A stretch of DNA of 48,371 nucleotides. Source: an uncultured Nitrospira sp. Its GTDB lineage: Bacteria > Nitrospirota > Nitrospiria > Nitrospirales > Nitrospiraceae. Position numbers and translations under genes: made by a program. Below, piece after piece: positions 1 through 7,904 of the stretch (positions are counted from its first letter, which is position 1; each line of letters starts with the position of its first letter). The notes beneath the pieces were generated by a model. That model worked only from the letters and a program-made list of their open reading frames with translations, ran no database searches and was not told the origin of the DNA. The stretch is from assembly GCA_902500755.1 (NCBI GenBank), contig CABVRV010000019.1:1-48371 (forward strand). The letters run 5' to 3'.

Positions 1-2
1 CC

Positions 3-221
3 CTTTCATCTGATGCGAAAGCCTTGGGGGATAAGATCGACGAGTTTCATGAAGCCGGCTGGAAAACCGTCAAGATTGGAATCGGTCGGTCAAAAGCCTT
101 TGCTGAAGCATTCCTACAGCGACGTCTCGACGCGATCATGGTACCGGAGCCCACGAAGGGTGAGGTGCCGAGGAAAGCGAAGGTGGCGAAGGATTGGAAG
201 GAGGTGAGGAAGAAGTTGTAG
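3..221 (+). CDS. C-terminal part of an unrecognised protein, cut by the window edge
   Basis: An open frame enters from the left edge and ends at a TAG at 219-221, giving about 72 residues rich in Lys, Glu and Arg. It has no motif I recognise. The frame has no stop before the window edge, so the true start lies outside; the first in-window start-like codon is a TTG at 24. The basic tail (last 30 residues) could bind nucleic acid, but that is speculation. Coding character is supported only by the regular amino-acid make-up. Confidence 0.45.
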   Translation, partial: LSSDAKALGDKIDEFHEAGWKTVKIGIGRSKAFAEAFLQRRLDAIMVPEPTKGEVPRKAKVAKDWKEVRKKL

Positions 222-649
222 TGCCACAGAGGCTGGGGTAAGTGCTCGTCCTGATCCATTCCGACCATAGGCTTACGGGTGCCAGTGAAGGCCTATCTTT
301 ACTCCTCTACCAGTCTCCCTCCTAGTCGGTGCGGACTGTATGAACGGTGCCGATTTATCTGGCAGGATAGCTTTTGCGGGCTGCAGTCAGACGGAGGTAG
401 ATGCCTTTGATGATATCCTCACGGGTGAGCATGGTATCCAATGGGATACCGATCTTACCTGAAGACCAAGTTGGAAAGACTCAAAAGGACCGCTATAGAG
501 CCTCTTGGTTTAGCGTCATCAGCCTCTCATCATTCTGTATCGTTCCCTTCCATATGGTACAGACCTTCCTGAAATTCTCCACCAGAGAGCAGACTGTGAG
601 ATGCTATGAGGCTGTCAAGAATGTGGTCACCGTTGAGAAAATAGTGACT
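222..649. other. Gene-poor stretch, no supported gene
   Basis: No convincing start with ribosome binding site or family signature is seen on either strand. A minus-strand open frame of about 41 codons (stop at 355-357, preceding in-frame stop at 481-483) looks somewhat coding in composition but lacks any start codon, so at most it is the decayed end of a lost gene. Confidence 0.4.
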
Positions 650-1106
650 ATGGACACCAAACCCTTTATCGTTGCTTTCTGTCTGGTATGGCTCTGCGCA
701 TGTGCTGTATCACCAAGCACTCAGGAGCGCACTATCCGCCAGGGTAGTGATCGTGTGGAAAAAGCTTGTACCGAAAAACCCTCAGGTTGTACGGACGTAT
801 TTGAGAGTGGATTGAAGGTTAAGCTACCACTGGGCTCAACCCCAGAGCCACAGGCTGAGAATGTTCTTAAGAGATACAATGAAGTGTCCAAAAGGAAGGC
901 TCGCCATCCTTGCTGTCGATAACGGTGTAATTACCTTTGTTGCGCCAGTCCGGGATAACATTAAGATATTAAAAGAGTTCACAGTTCGAGTAACTGGTGA
1001 CGGCGCTGCGCCAATAATCAAAACATTTCGAGTTGTACAAAATGAAGATGGACTTATAAACCTGAAGGAGGTGCCATTAGGTCTTGCCACACGGGCTAAC
1101 GAGTGA
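650..1106 (+). pseudogene. Probable frameshifted small lipoprotein gene
   Basis: From the ATG at 650 the frame encodes a hydrophobic leader ending in a lipobox-like L-C-A-C (Cys near residue 18), then about 70 polar residues, stopping at 922. A second frame that overlaps it (from about 861) continues to 1106 with a coding-like, beta-rich sequence and no leader of its own. The simplest reading is one exported lipoprotein of about 150 residues broken by a single frameshift between about 861 and 920. The family is not recognised. No strong ribosome binding site precedes 650. It may instead be two unrelated spurious frames; confidence is modest. Confidence 0.4.
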
Positions 1107-1379
1107 TGCCCTGTAATAGTGGGGATGGCCATCGTGTTCACCGGCCTCCTAGAATTCGGACCACTCTGCTTCGCGATATCCATATCCTGTGTCTTTCGGA
1201 CTCATCGTCAGTTCCTTATGGTCAGTCCTGTTCTGTGTAAGATCCTATTCCGCTCCCTCGAGTATTGAAACAACGGGCAAGACTTGGCCTTGAGCCGACT
1301 AAGGATCCGGGAGATAGGGGCAGAGACGACCTCCATCTCACCGGGCTTCGACTTTATGCCCGAGATGGTTTCGATCTTC

Positions 1380-1553
1380 TTAGCGCGCGGCCACGGTCTT
1401 GGATTTTCCGGCAGCCAGACTCTTTCTCCGATTGTTGGAAATCGTGCGGTCGATAATGGCCCCGCAATTGATGCATTTCCATGCGTAGAAGACGAGAAAG
1501 AAATCCGAGAACCGTTCCAACATCATCATCCCCTTGCACTTTGGGCAGTCCAT
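1380..1553 (-). CDS. 57-residue zinc-ribbon protein
   Basis: The ATG at 1553 is preceded by a good ribosome binding site, GGGAGG, 5 bases upstream. The protein opens MDCPKCKG and has a second Cys pair, C-x2-C at residues 27-30 (C3-x2-C6 and C27-x2-C30), the layout of a treble-clef or zinc-ribbon fold. Between the pairs lies an aromatic, hydrophobic stretch (residues 15-25), and the tail after residue 41 is basic. It probably binds one zinc ion and perhaps RNA, DNA or a protein partner; no function is claimed. It stands alone between the broken lipoprotein gene and the HD-GYP gene, and is short enough to be missed by length-filtered gene calling. Confidence 0.75.
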   Translation of the reverse strand: MDCPKCKGMMMLERFSDFFLVFYAWKCINCGAIIDRTISNNRRKSLAAGKSKTVAAR

Positions 1554-1847
1554 TGATCCCTCCCAGGGTGATTACTTACACAGCTTGGAATTTACTTAAG
1601 CAAGAGCCGCACCAAATTGTCAGATACCAGTATTCCAATGATTTGAGATATACGTAGTTACATGGAATCGAGAGTGTTCAGAAAATTGACGGTGTGGAAG
1701 ATCTCTGCCTGTCAATGTTTTGTCAGCATGAAAGCGGGAGAAGATGGGTTCTGGGGTCTTTGTTATGTAGTATTCTGGAACGATGGATCTTGACGGGCGT
1801 GATAGCAGACTGGCTGGATATACAATTGTGCGGCTGCGATGAGGGGG

Positions 1848-3068
1848 CTATGCCGCTTTCTTGTCGAGGTAGTCGGTCGGGTCGATACCGATTTGCTTTG
1901 GATCTAGGATGGCTATGATCTTGCGATGCGGTTTCTCTATCTGTGCGACGAGATCTAACTCGTGCGGTTTGGAGAGGAGAGTATTTCCCGCGCTCTTGAT
2001 GAGGAGCACCATCGGTGTCAGCGGCACATGATGGTGGATCTGTTTGACGATGGCGACTTCTCCAGTATTCAACTCCACGACCGATCCGACGGGGTACACT
2101 CCCACGACCTGGATGAATCGCTGGACAAGGGTCGAATCGAGGTGGCCTTCGAGCGAGAGACGATAGAGGAACTGGAGGGCTTGGTGAGCCGGTTGTCCCT
2201 TGTGATAGCACCGATCGCTCGTCATCGCGTCATAGATATCGACGATGGCGGTGATTAAGCCGTATTGACTGATGTCTTGTTTCGCGCGCTTGTGCGGATA
2301 GCCATCTCCGTTCACGCGTTCGTGGTGCTCGAGCGCGGGCTGCACGTAAGAATCGCCCAACCCGGTTGTACTGGCCAGGACCTCGACTCCCCTGAGGACG
2401 TGCTGCTTCATGATCTCCATTTCATGGGCCTCGAAGCGGCCGGGCTTGTTCAGCACTTCAAGCGGGATCTTCATCTTGCCGATATCGTGCAACAGCGTAC
2501 CGACGCCGGACAAATGCAACATCGCCCGGTCGAACCCGAGGTTCTGCCCCAAGGACATGGCCAAGAGTGACGTATTCACCGAGTGGTAAAAGGTGTATTC
2601 GTCGAATCGCTTGAGTCTCGACAGGCTGGACAAGGCGTCCGGATTTCGAAGGACACTGTCAGTCATGTCGGCCACCACCGTATTGACGGCCTCAACGTTG
2701 ATGGCTCGCCCGAATCTCGTGTCCTGCATCGCGTTCTGCACGATCGTCTTGGCAGCCTGATAGACTCGCCTGGCTTCAGGGAGTTCTTCCTCAAACGAGA
2801 TCTCCGGCGACACCGATTCCACTTCTTCCGATGCCGTTATTTCTGGAGCTTCGATGCTTGGTTGTTCCAGCACGGATACTTCTCCGATCTCCGCCGCATC
2901 GACGCTCACCGTCACTGTCTGCACGCCGCTGGCCTTCAGTTGGGCAATTTGTTGAGGCGAGGTGATCGTCATTTTGTGTCGAAAAAACGGCGTGCTCAGC
3001 CATGACCGATCGAGTTGTTCGACCAACATGCCCAGCTGCAGTTCGTCGATTCTGATCTGTTTTTTCAT
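1848..3068 (-). CDS. HD-GYP domain protein with N-terminal DUF3391 (putative c-di-GMP phosphodiesterase)
   Basis: Of 406 residues, the first 60 match the DUF3391 type; an acidic linker (65-97) follows, then an HD-GYP domain of about residues 100-310. Visible metal and catalytic signatures are H162 (HSVN), H194-D195 (LLHDIGK), H223, H248-H249-E250 and G-Y-P at 256-258. Such domains hydrolyse cyclic di-GMP. The usual HHExxDGxGYP reads HHERVNGDGYP here, so the Asp is replaced by Asn 253 while the metal ligands remain. A C-terminal domain (about 310-406) is shared with the second HD-GYP protein at 30595-31797. No signal peptide or membrane segment is seen, so it is probably cytoplasmic. It is transcribed divergently from radA. 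Confidence 0.9.
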   Translation of the reverse strand: MKKQIRIDELQLGMLVEQLDRSWLSTPFFRHKMTITSPQQIAQLKASGVQTVTVSVDAAEIGEVSVLEQPSIEAPEITASEEVESVSPEISFEEELPEARRVYQAAKTIVQNAMQDTRFGRAINVEAVNTVVADMTDSVLRNPDALSSLSRLKRFDEYTFYHSVNTSLLAMSLGQNLGFDRAMLHLSGVGTLLHDIGKMKIPLEVLNKPGRFEAHEMEIMKQHVLRGVEVLASTTGLGDSYVQPALEHHERVNGDGYPHKRAKQDISQYGLITAIVDIYDAMTSDRCYHKGQPAHQALQFLYRLSLEGHLDSTLVQRFIQVVGVYPVGSVVELNTGEVAIVKQIHHHVPLTPMVLLIKSAGNTLLSKPHELDLVAQIEKPHRKIIAILDPKQIGIDPTDYLDKKAA

Positions 3069-3241
3069 AAGAACCAGAAGGCTCAGTCGAATCCTCTCCG
3101 AACACTATCGGGTTGTGCCGAAGAATTCTGAAGTCCACATCGAAGACACTGCGGTTTCATCGCGCGCGCCCGGTCCTTTTATTCCCTCTGGACATCCATT
3201 AAGATAGCTCAGTGGGTTTCTCCCTTTGTGAGGACCATTCG

Positions 3242-4603
3242 TTGAAATCCAAGGTTGTCTTTTCCTGCCAAGCCTGTGGGCACCAATCCCCACGGTGGCT
3301 CGGTCGCTGCCCCGACTGCGGCGGGTGGAATACGATGAAGGAGGAGCGCCAGGTCGCGACCGGCAAGGGTCGTCCTGCGTCGATGAAAACGGCTCAGGCC
3401 AAGGCGACCCCCATAGCGGAGATCGAAGTCGTGGGAGAGGATCGTCGACTGACCCGCATCGGGGAATTTGATCGGGTGTTAGGCGGCGGTGTGATTCCTG
3501 GAGCGGTGATTTTGATCGGAGGCGATCCTGGGATCGGCAAGACGACACTTCTGCTGCAAGCTTTGCCGAGGTTGGCTTCAAAGGATGAACCGGTGTTGTA
3601 TGTGTCAGGTGAAGAGTCCCCTCGTCAAATCAAGATGCGTGGGCAGCGACTGGGTATCGAACACCCGCATTTGCTGATTCTGGCGGAAACGTCTCTGGAA
3701 CAGATTCTGAAAGCGGTGCAGGACATACAGCCGGCCGCAGTGGTGATCGATTCGATTCAAACGGTGTATACGGAGCAGATCACCTCCGCTCCGGGCAGTA
3801 TCAGTCAGGTGCAGGAGGTGGCCGGGCAATTGATGTGGTTCGCCAAGCGGGCGGGAGTTCCGGTCTTCATCATTGGGCATGTCACAAAAGAAGGGGCCAT
3901 TGCCGGGCCTCGGCTGCTGGAGCATATCGTCGACACGGTTCTGTACTTTGAAGGAGACAAGGGACACAGCTATCGGATTCTTCGCGCGGTCAAGAATCGG
4001 TTTGGATCGACGAACGAGATTGGGGTGTTCGAAATGAAAGATGGCGGCCTCGAAGAGGTGAGCAACCCCTCCGAGTTGTTCTTGGCCGAACGTCCACAGC
4101 GGAGCACCGGATCGGTGGTCGTGTCGAGTCTCGAAGGCACGAGGCCGATTCTCGTCGAACTCCAAGCGTTGGTCTCCTCAACCAGCTATGCCATGCCCAA
4201 ACGGATGGCGAACGGAGTGGAACTGAATCGAGTGTCCCTGTTGCTTGCAGTCATGGAAAAGCGGTTGGGGTTCCATCTTTCCGGACAGGATGTCTATGTG
4301 AATATCGTCGGAGGGATGCACATCGACGAACCGGCGATCGATCTCGGCATTGTCGCGGCCGTCACGTCAAGTTTGCGGGAGGTGCCTGTTGAACCGGGGA
4401 TGCTCGTATTAGGAGAGGTCGGTTTAGGGGGGGAAGTGCGCGCCGTCAGCCAAGCCGAGTCACGCATTCGAGAGGCAGCCAAGATGGGATTTAAGCGCTG
4501 CATTCTGCCTGAGCGAAATCTGGCAAAACTGGACCCTATCGATGGAATGGAGCTCATCGGCATTCAAGAAGTCAGAGAGGCGCTCGACGTTGTGTTGGCC
4601 TAG
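3242..4603 (+). CDS. radA: DNA repair protein RadA (Sms)
   Basis: RadA is a RecA-like, DnaB-type ATPase that promotes branch migration and repair of recombination intermediates. The N-terminal zinc finger is C9-x2-C12 with C23-x2-C26, the Walker A GGDPGIGKTT is at about 93-102, the RadA-specific KNRFG motif is present in mid-protein, and the C-terminal third is the Lon-like domain. I chose the TTG at 3242 because GAGGA lies 8 bases upstream and the protein then starts right before the zinc finger, as is usual in the family. A GTG at 3212 would add 10 residues. At 453 residues the length is normal. Confidence 0.95.
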   Translation: MKSKVVFSCQACGHQSPRWLGRCPDCGGWNTMKEERQVATGKGRPASMKTAQAKATPIAEIEVVGEDRRLTRIGEFDRVLGGGVIPGAVILIGGDPGIGKTTLLLQALPRLASKDEPVLYVSGEESPRQIKMRGQRLGIEHPHLLILAETSLEQILKAVQDIQPAAVVIDSIQTVYTEQITSAPGSISQVQEVAGQLMWFAKRAGVPVFIIGHVTKEGAIAGPRLLEHIVDTVLYFEGDKGHSYRILRAVKNRFGSTNEIGVFEMKDGGLEEVSNPSELFLAERPQRSTGSVVVSSLEGTRPILVELQALVSSTSYAMPKRMANGVELNRVSLLLAVMEKRLGFHLSGQDVYVNIVGGMHIDEPAIDLGIVAAVTSSLREVPVEPGMLVLGEVGLGGEVRAVSQAESRIREAAKMGFKRCILPERNLAKLDPIDGMELIGIQEVREALDVVLA

Positions 4604-4616
4604 CCATCCAAGTGGA

Positions 4617-5471
4617 ATGACGTCTGCCAGATCTACGATCATGGGATGCGCCCTTCGCTCATTTCTCATCGTCGTGTGTGTGGGGGCCGTGCTTGCCGGC
4701 TGTACGCTCGTTGTTCCAAAAGAAGGCCCGTCGCTGAAACCGGTAACGGCTGAGGAGTTAACGACGCTGTTACGGCAGCGAGATGCCGCCATTCATTCCC
4801 TGAAAGGATTGTTCACCGCCAGAGTGAGGGGCGGGCTTCTGCCCATCGCGACACGGGTGGAAGGGACCGTCCATTACCGTCGACCCAATGCATTGCGACT
4901 TCGAGGTTTTACACCGTTCGGAAGCGAGTTGTTTGAATTCGTGCAAGCCGATGATTGGTATAAGCTCCGCTTGCCGCTGGAAGGAAAAGTCTATGCTGGG
5001 CACCAATCTGACATGAAAGAGTTAGGCAAGCTTGCTCGATTCTCGCAGTTGAGCGCATGGGCAGTCGGTGGTGTCCTTGGGACGAGGTCGATCAATAAGG
5101 ACGAGACGGTCAAAGTTGTGGAAGAGCGGGATCGCTATCGCCTTGAGGTGTATACGTCCGGCGGCGGGGCTGGTTCATCGCGTCGGCTCATCCGCCGCCT
5201 CTGGTTTGACCACCGATTATTGGTGGTGCAAGAAGATCGATTGGGGGCGAACGGCGAGGTGGAAGCGATGATTCAGTACGACGATTTTCGATCGCTGGAT
5301 GACGGCGGTATCGTTCCAGCGCACATGCTCGTCGAGGTGGACCGTCGGATGGTACGTCCGTTCAAGATTTCTCTAGAAGACGGTCATGGGCAAGGCACGG
5401 TGCACGTGACGTTCCATGAGCTGCAGCATAACCAACCGATCAAAACAGAGGACTTGGGGCAGGCTTCGTAA
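4617..5471 (+). CDS. Outer-membrane-type lipoprotein, LolB/DUF4292-like
   Basis: The N terminus is a lipoprotein signal with the lipobox L-A-G-C (AVLAGC), followed by a beta-rich body of about 250 residues. The region of about residues 50-150, with its VEGTVHYRRP stretch, resembles the LolB/LppM-like fold of DUF4292 proteins, which bind acyl chains or help lipoprotein delivery. The assignment to that fold is by general resemblance only. ATG 4617 (14 bases after the radA stop) and ATG 4641 are both possible starts; both keep the signal. It lies between radA and tsaB in a tightly spaced run, so co-transcription is likely. Confidence 0.75.
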   Translation: MTSARSTIMGCALRSFLIVVCVGAVLAGCTLVVPKEGPSLKPVTAEELTTLLRQRDAAIHSLKGLFTARVRGGLLPIATRVEGTVHYRRPNALRLRGFTPFGSELFEFVQADDWYKLRLPLEGKVYAGHQSDMKELGKLARFSQLSAWAVGGVLGTRSINKDETVKVVEERDRYRLEVYTSGGGAGSSRRLIRRLWFDHRLLVVQEDRLGANGEVEAMIQYDDFRSLDDGGIVPAHMLVEVDRRMVRPFKISLEDGHGQGTVHVTFHELQHNQPIKTEDLGQAS

Positions 5472-5477
5472 TTCACA

Positions 5478-6251
5478 ATGAAAATTCTCGCGGTTGAAAC
5501 GGCCACTGCATGGCAGAGTGTAGCGCTCCTCGAAGATGATCATGTGGTGGCCACGCACGAGCAAGAGGCGGGCGGTGCCCATGGGTCTCTGTTGTTGCCG
5601 GCAATCGATCAATTGCTCGCCAAATCGACGGTGCGACTCAGTGAGCTTGACGGCCTCTGCTGTTCAGCCGGGCCCGGCTCGTTCACGGGTATCCGTGTCG
5701 GTCTTGCGACCTGCCTGGGCCTGCGGGCCGCCAGCGGCGTTCCCCTCGCTCTGGTGCCTACGTTGGAAGCGATGGTGAGGAATGTTCAAGGGGAGTCTCG
5801 TCCTCTCTGTCCCGTATTGGAGAGTCGTCGAGATGAGGCGTATTGGGCCCTGTTCAGGTGGATGGGGGAGGCACGATGGGAGCGAATACTGAATGAACAG
5901 GTCGGTACCCCCAGAGCGCTCGCGCAGAGCCTGACTGAGCACACCGTGATGTTCGGGATTGGATGGTCATCGATGGAGGCTGAGATTCGAGCGGCATTGC
6001 CGGAGTCCATCACGGTTACGGTCGGGCCGGGGTGTGCCTTCAAACCTTCGGCGATTCATGTGGCTCGGATTGGAATGGAGCGAATACGACGAGGCGAGAT
6101 TGCCGGAAGCGCCGTCGCTCCGTTGTATGTGCAACGTGCGGAGGCGGAAATTCAGTACGAACGGTCGGGCGGCATCTCGCCGACCGCACGACGTCAGGAG
6201 AGAGTAGAGAAAAAAGTTACTGCGCGATCGGCTCGCGGTCGCCGGCGTTAG
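5478..6251 (+). CDS. tsaB: tRNA t6A37 threonylcarbamoyltransferase complex subunit TsaB
   Basis: TsaB is the non-catalytic partner of TsaD in making N6-threonylcarbamoyladenosine at position 37 of ANN-decoding tRNAs. The start MKILAVETAT, the CSAGPGSFTGIRVGL stretch at about residues 60-75 and the 257-residue length are typical. The gene begins 6 bases after the lipoprotein gene and is followed by rimI, a common bacterial pairing. The basic tail beyond residue 235 is longer than usual. tsaD lies about 11 kb downstream on the same strand. Confidence 0.93.
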   Translation: MKILAVETATAWQSVALLEDDHVVATHEQEAGGAHGSLLLPAIDQLLAKSTVRLSELDGLCCSAGPGSFTGIRVGLATCLGLRAASGVPLALVPTLEAMVRNVQGESRPLCPVLESRRDEAYWALFRWMGEARWERILNEQVGTPRALAQSLTEHTVMFGIGWSSMEAEIRAALPESITVTVGPGCAFKPSAIHVARIGMERIRRGEIAGSAVAPLYVQRAEAEIQYERSGGISPTARRQERVEKKVTARSARGRRR

Positions 6252-6265
6252 AACCCACGGAACGG

Positions 6266-6829
6266 ATGAGCAACGAGAAGCCACTTTCAGAATTTCAAAT
6301 TCTTCCAGCCACGCCGGAGATGTTGCCGGATATCCTCTTGTTGGAAGAGGCTTGCTTCTCTTCCCCCTGGACGCGCAAAATGCTGGAAACGGAGTTGATG
6401 GGTAATCAGTTTGCACATTTTCTCGTTGCGTTGCGCCAAGGACAGTCGGCGCTAAAGGCAACGTCCGCGATAGTCGCATATCATTGTTTCTGGATCGTGT
6501 TTGAAGAGCTGCGCCTGATGAATCTGGCGGTGCGAGAGTCGATGCGCAGACAAGGGATTGGAAAGGCCCTGGTACGGGAGGCATTCCACTTCGCGCTCGA
6601 TCAGGCTGCCACTCGGGCAGTGCTTGAAGTCAGAGCTTCGAACGAACCTGCACGTTCACTCTACACGACGATGGGGTTTGTTCAGGTCGGTAAGCGTCCT
6701 CAGTATTATACCAATCCAATGGAAGATGCCGTGTTAATGGAAATGAATCCGCTTGTGATGCCGAGCGGTCGGCTGAATGCACCAACGTGTTGCGCAGGAG
6801 GTGAATCAACCTCGACAGACTCACCCTAA
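6266..6829 (+). CDS. rimI: GNAT acetyltransferase, RimI type
   Basis: This is a GNAT-fold N-acetyltransferase; RimI acetylates the N-terminal Ala of ribosomal protein S18 in other bacteria. The acetyl-CoA motif R-R-Q-G-I-G-K-A is near residue 95, followed by LEVRASNEPARSLYTTMGF, the classical RimI motif, and an RPQYYTNP motif. ATG 6266 gives 187 residues and starts 14 bases after tsaB. A longer frame from 6032 would run inside tsaB and is not credible. The last 25 residues are not conserved in type. The neighbour tsaB supports RimI over other GNAT proteins. Confidence 0.9.
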   Translation: MSNEKPLSEFQILPATPEMLPDILLLEEACFSSPWTRKMLETELMGNQFAHFLVALRQGQSALKATSAIVAYHCFWIVFEELRLMNLAVRESMRRQGIGKALVREAFHFALDQAATRAVLEVRASNEPARSLYTTMGFVQVGKRPQYYTNPMEDAVLMEMNPLVMPSGRLNAPTCCAGGESTSTDSP

Positions 6830-6843
6830 CCAGGAGGTGTCGT

Positions 6844-7083
6844 ATGTTGACGGAAGATGCGATTGTCGAACAGCTTCGCCGCACCAACACTGAATTCCGC
6901 GAACTGGAAGAATCTCACCATCGTCTGGACCGTGAGCTGAACGAATTGCAGAAGCGCCATGTTCTGACGCCGAACGAAGAGATCGAGAAAAAACGGATCC
7001 AAAAAGAAAAGCTGGCCATGAAAGACAAGCTTGCGGAGTTCATTCGCCTACGTCGCGACCAACGATTGGAACCAGCGCGATAG
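6844..7083 (+). CDS. DUF465 (YdcH-like) small coiled-coil protein
   Basis: The 79 residues are almost wholly helical and highly charged, with the pattern H-x-x-L-D-x-E-L-N-E-L near residues 25-36 and K-K-x-x-L-x-x-K-D-K later, as in the YdcH/DUF465 family of short alpha-hairpin proteins of unknown role. AGGAGG lies 7 bases before the ATG, the best ribosome binding site of this run. It sits between rimI and tatC and is probably in the same transcript. Confidence 0.85.
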   Translation: MLTEDAIVEQLRRTNTEFRELEESHHRLDRELNELQKRHVLTPNEEIEKKRIQKEKLAMKDKLAEFIRLRRDQRLEPAR

Positions 7084-7127
7084 AATGCCATTAGGCCGGA
7101 ACCGGATCGACAGCTGAAGTCACCGCC

Positions 7128-7904
7128 ATGGAGCAGATCATCCATCCGCTTGCCGCTCACATTCAAAGTGTCAAGCGTCGACTGCTTATTGTTGGGGCGA
7201 CCATTTTAGGCTTGCTCATTCTCACCTTCTCGTTTTCTGCTGAAATGGTTGCATGGCTGAATCGTCCGTTTGAAAACCAATTGGCTTTCTATGGACCGAC
7301 GGAAGCGTTGTTTGCGTCGATCAAGGTGTCGTTGTTGGCGGCCTTTATTCTCAGTTTGCCGGTTATTTTCTACCAGTGCTGGAAGTTCATTGAGCCCGCA
7401 CTGCTGCCGAAAGAGCAGCGCTGGGCCATTCCATTGTTCTTATTGGCCGGAGGGTTGTTTGGGTTGGGAATGGTGTTCTGCAATGTGGTGATTCTACCGT
7501 TGGTGATTGACTGGTTTGTCAGTTTTGGACTCGATCGCGATATCACTCCGCAGCTGGGCGTGGGGACGTACATTGATTTCAACGTGAAGTTCCTGCTCAT
7601 CTTCGGTTGTGCGTTCGAACTGCCGTTAGCGATGACGCTGGCGTCGATGATCGGGGCGGCGTCAGCTCAGACGTTCGCACGGTACCGAAAACATGCCATT
7701 CTCGTGTGTCTCATCGTGTCCGCCGTTGTGACGCCTGACGCGACGCTCTTCACCATGCTGCTGATGGCTGTTCCTTTGATGGTGCTGTATGAGTTCGGGA
7801 TCATCGGCGCTCGCCTGTTTGGCAAAAATCAAGACCGAGCCGGAATGGATTTGCCGACTGACCCTGATTTGCCCTTCAAGACGGCAGGAACCAGAATGCG
7901 ATGA
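7128..7904 (+). CDS. tatC: Twin-arginine translocase subunit TatC
   Basis: TatC is the membrane receptor for folded proteins carrying a twin-arginine signal. About six hydrophobic segments are visible in 258 residues. Family features include the cytoplasmic N-terminal H-x-x-x-V-K-R-R-L, the FEN motif near residue 47, the proline- and aromatic-rich loop (LPVIFYQCWKFIEPALL) and the later F-x-F-x-x-E-L-P-L stretch. No tatA or tatB is next to it, so these must lie elsewhere. Its end overlaps the next gene by 4 bases (ATGA), indicating translational coupling with an exported beta-propeller. Confidence 0.95.
   Translation: MEQIIHPLAAHIQSVKRRLLIVGATILGLLILTFSFSAEMVAWLNRPFENQLAFYGPTEALFASIKVSLLAAFILSLPVIFYQCWKFIEPALLPKEQRWAIPLFLLAGGLFGLGMVFCNVVILPLVIDWFVSFGLDRDITPQLGVGTYIDFNVKFLLIFGCAFELPLAMTLASMIGAASAQTFARYRKHAILVCLIVSAVVTPDATLFTMLLMAVPLMVLYEFGIIGARLFGKNQDRAGMDLPTDPDLPFKTAGTRMR

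Noticed and set aside
355..483. Minus-strand coding-like frame of about 41 codons
   Set aside because: It has an upstream stop and no start codon. It may be a gene remnant but cannot be called a gene.
1200..1390. Second minus-strand frame just below the zinc-ribbon gene that looks coding
   Set aside because: It overlaps the end of the zinc-ribbon gene in another frame and has no start or ribosome binding site of its own.
1694..2258. Open frames on both strands near the 3' end of the first HD-GYP gene
   Set aside because: They run antisense to or out of frame with a well-supported gene and have no family signature or ribosome binding site.
6032..6265. Long in-frame extension of rimI inside tsaB
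   Set aside because: The extra residues are tsaB in another frame, with no GNAT homology. The ATG at 6266 fits the family.
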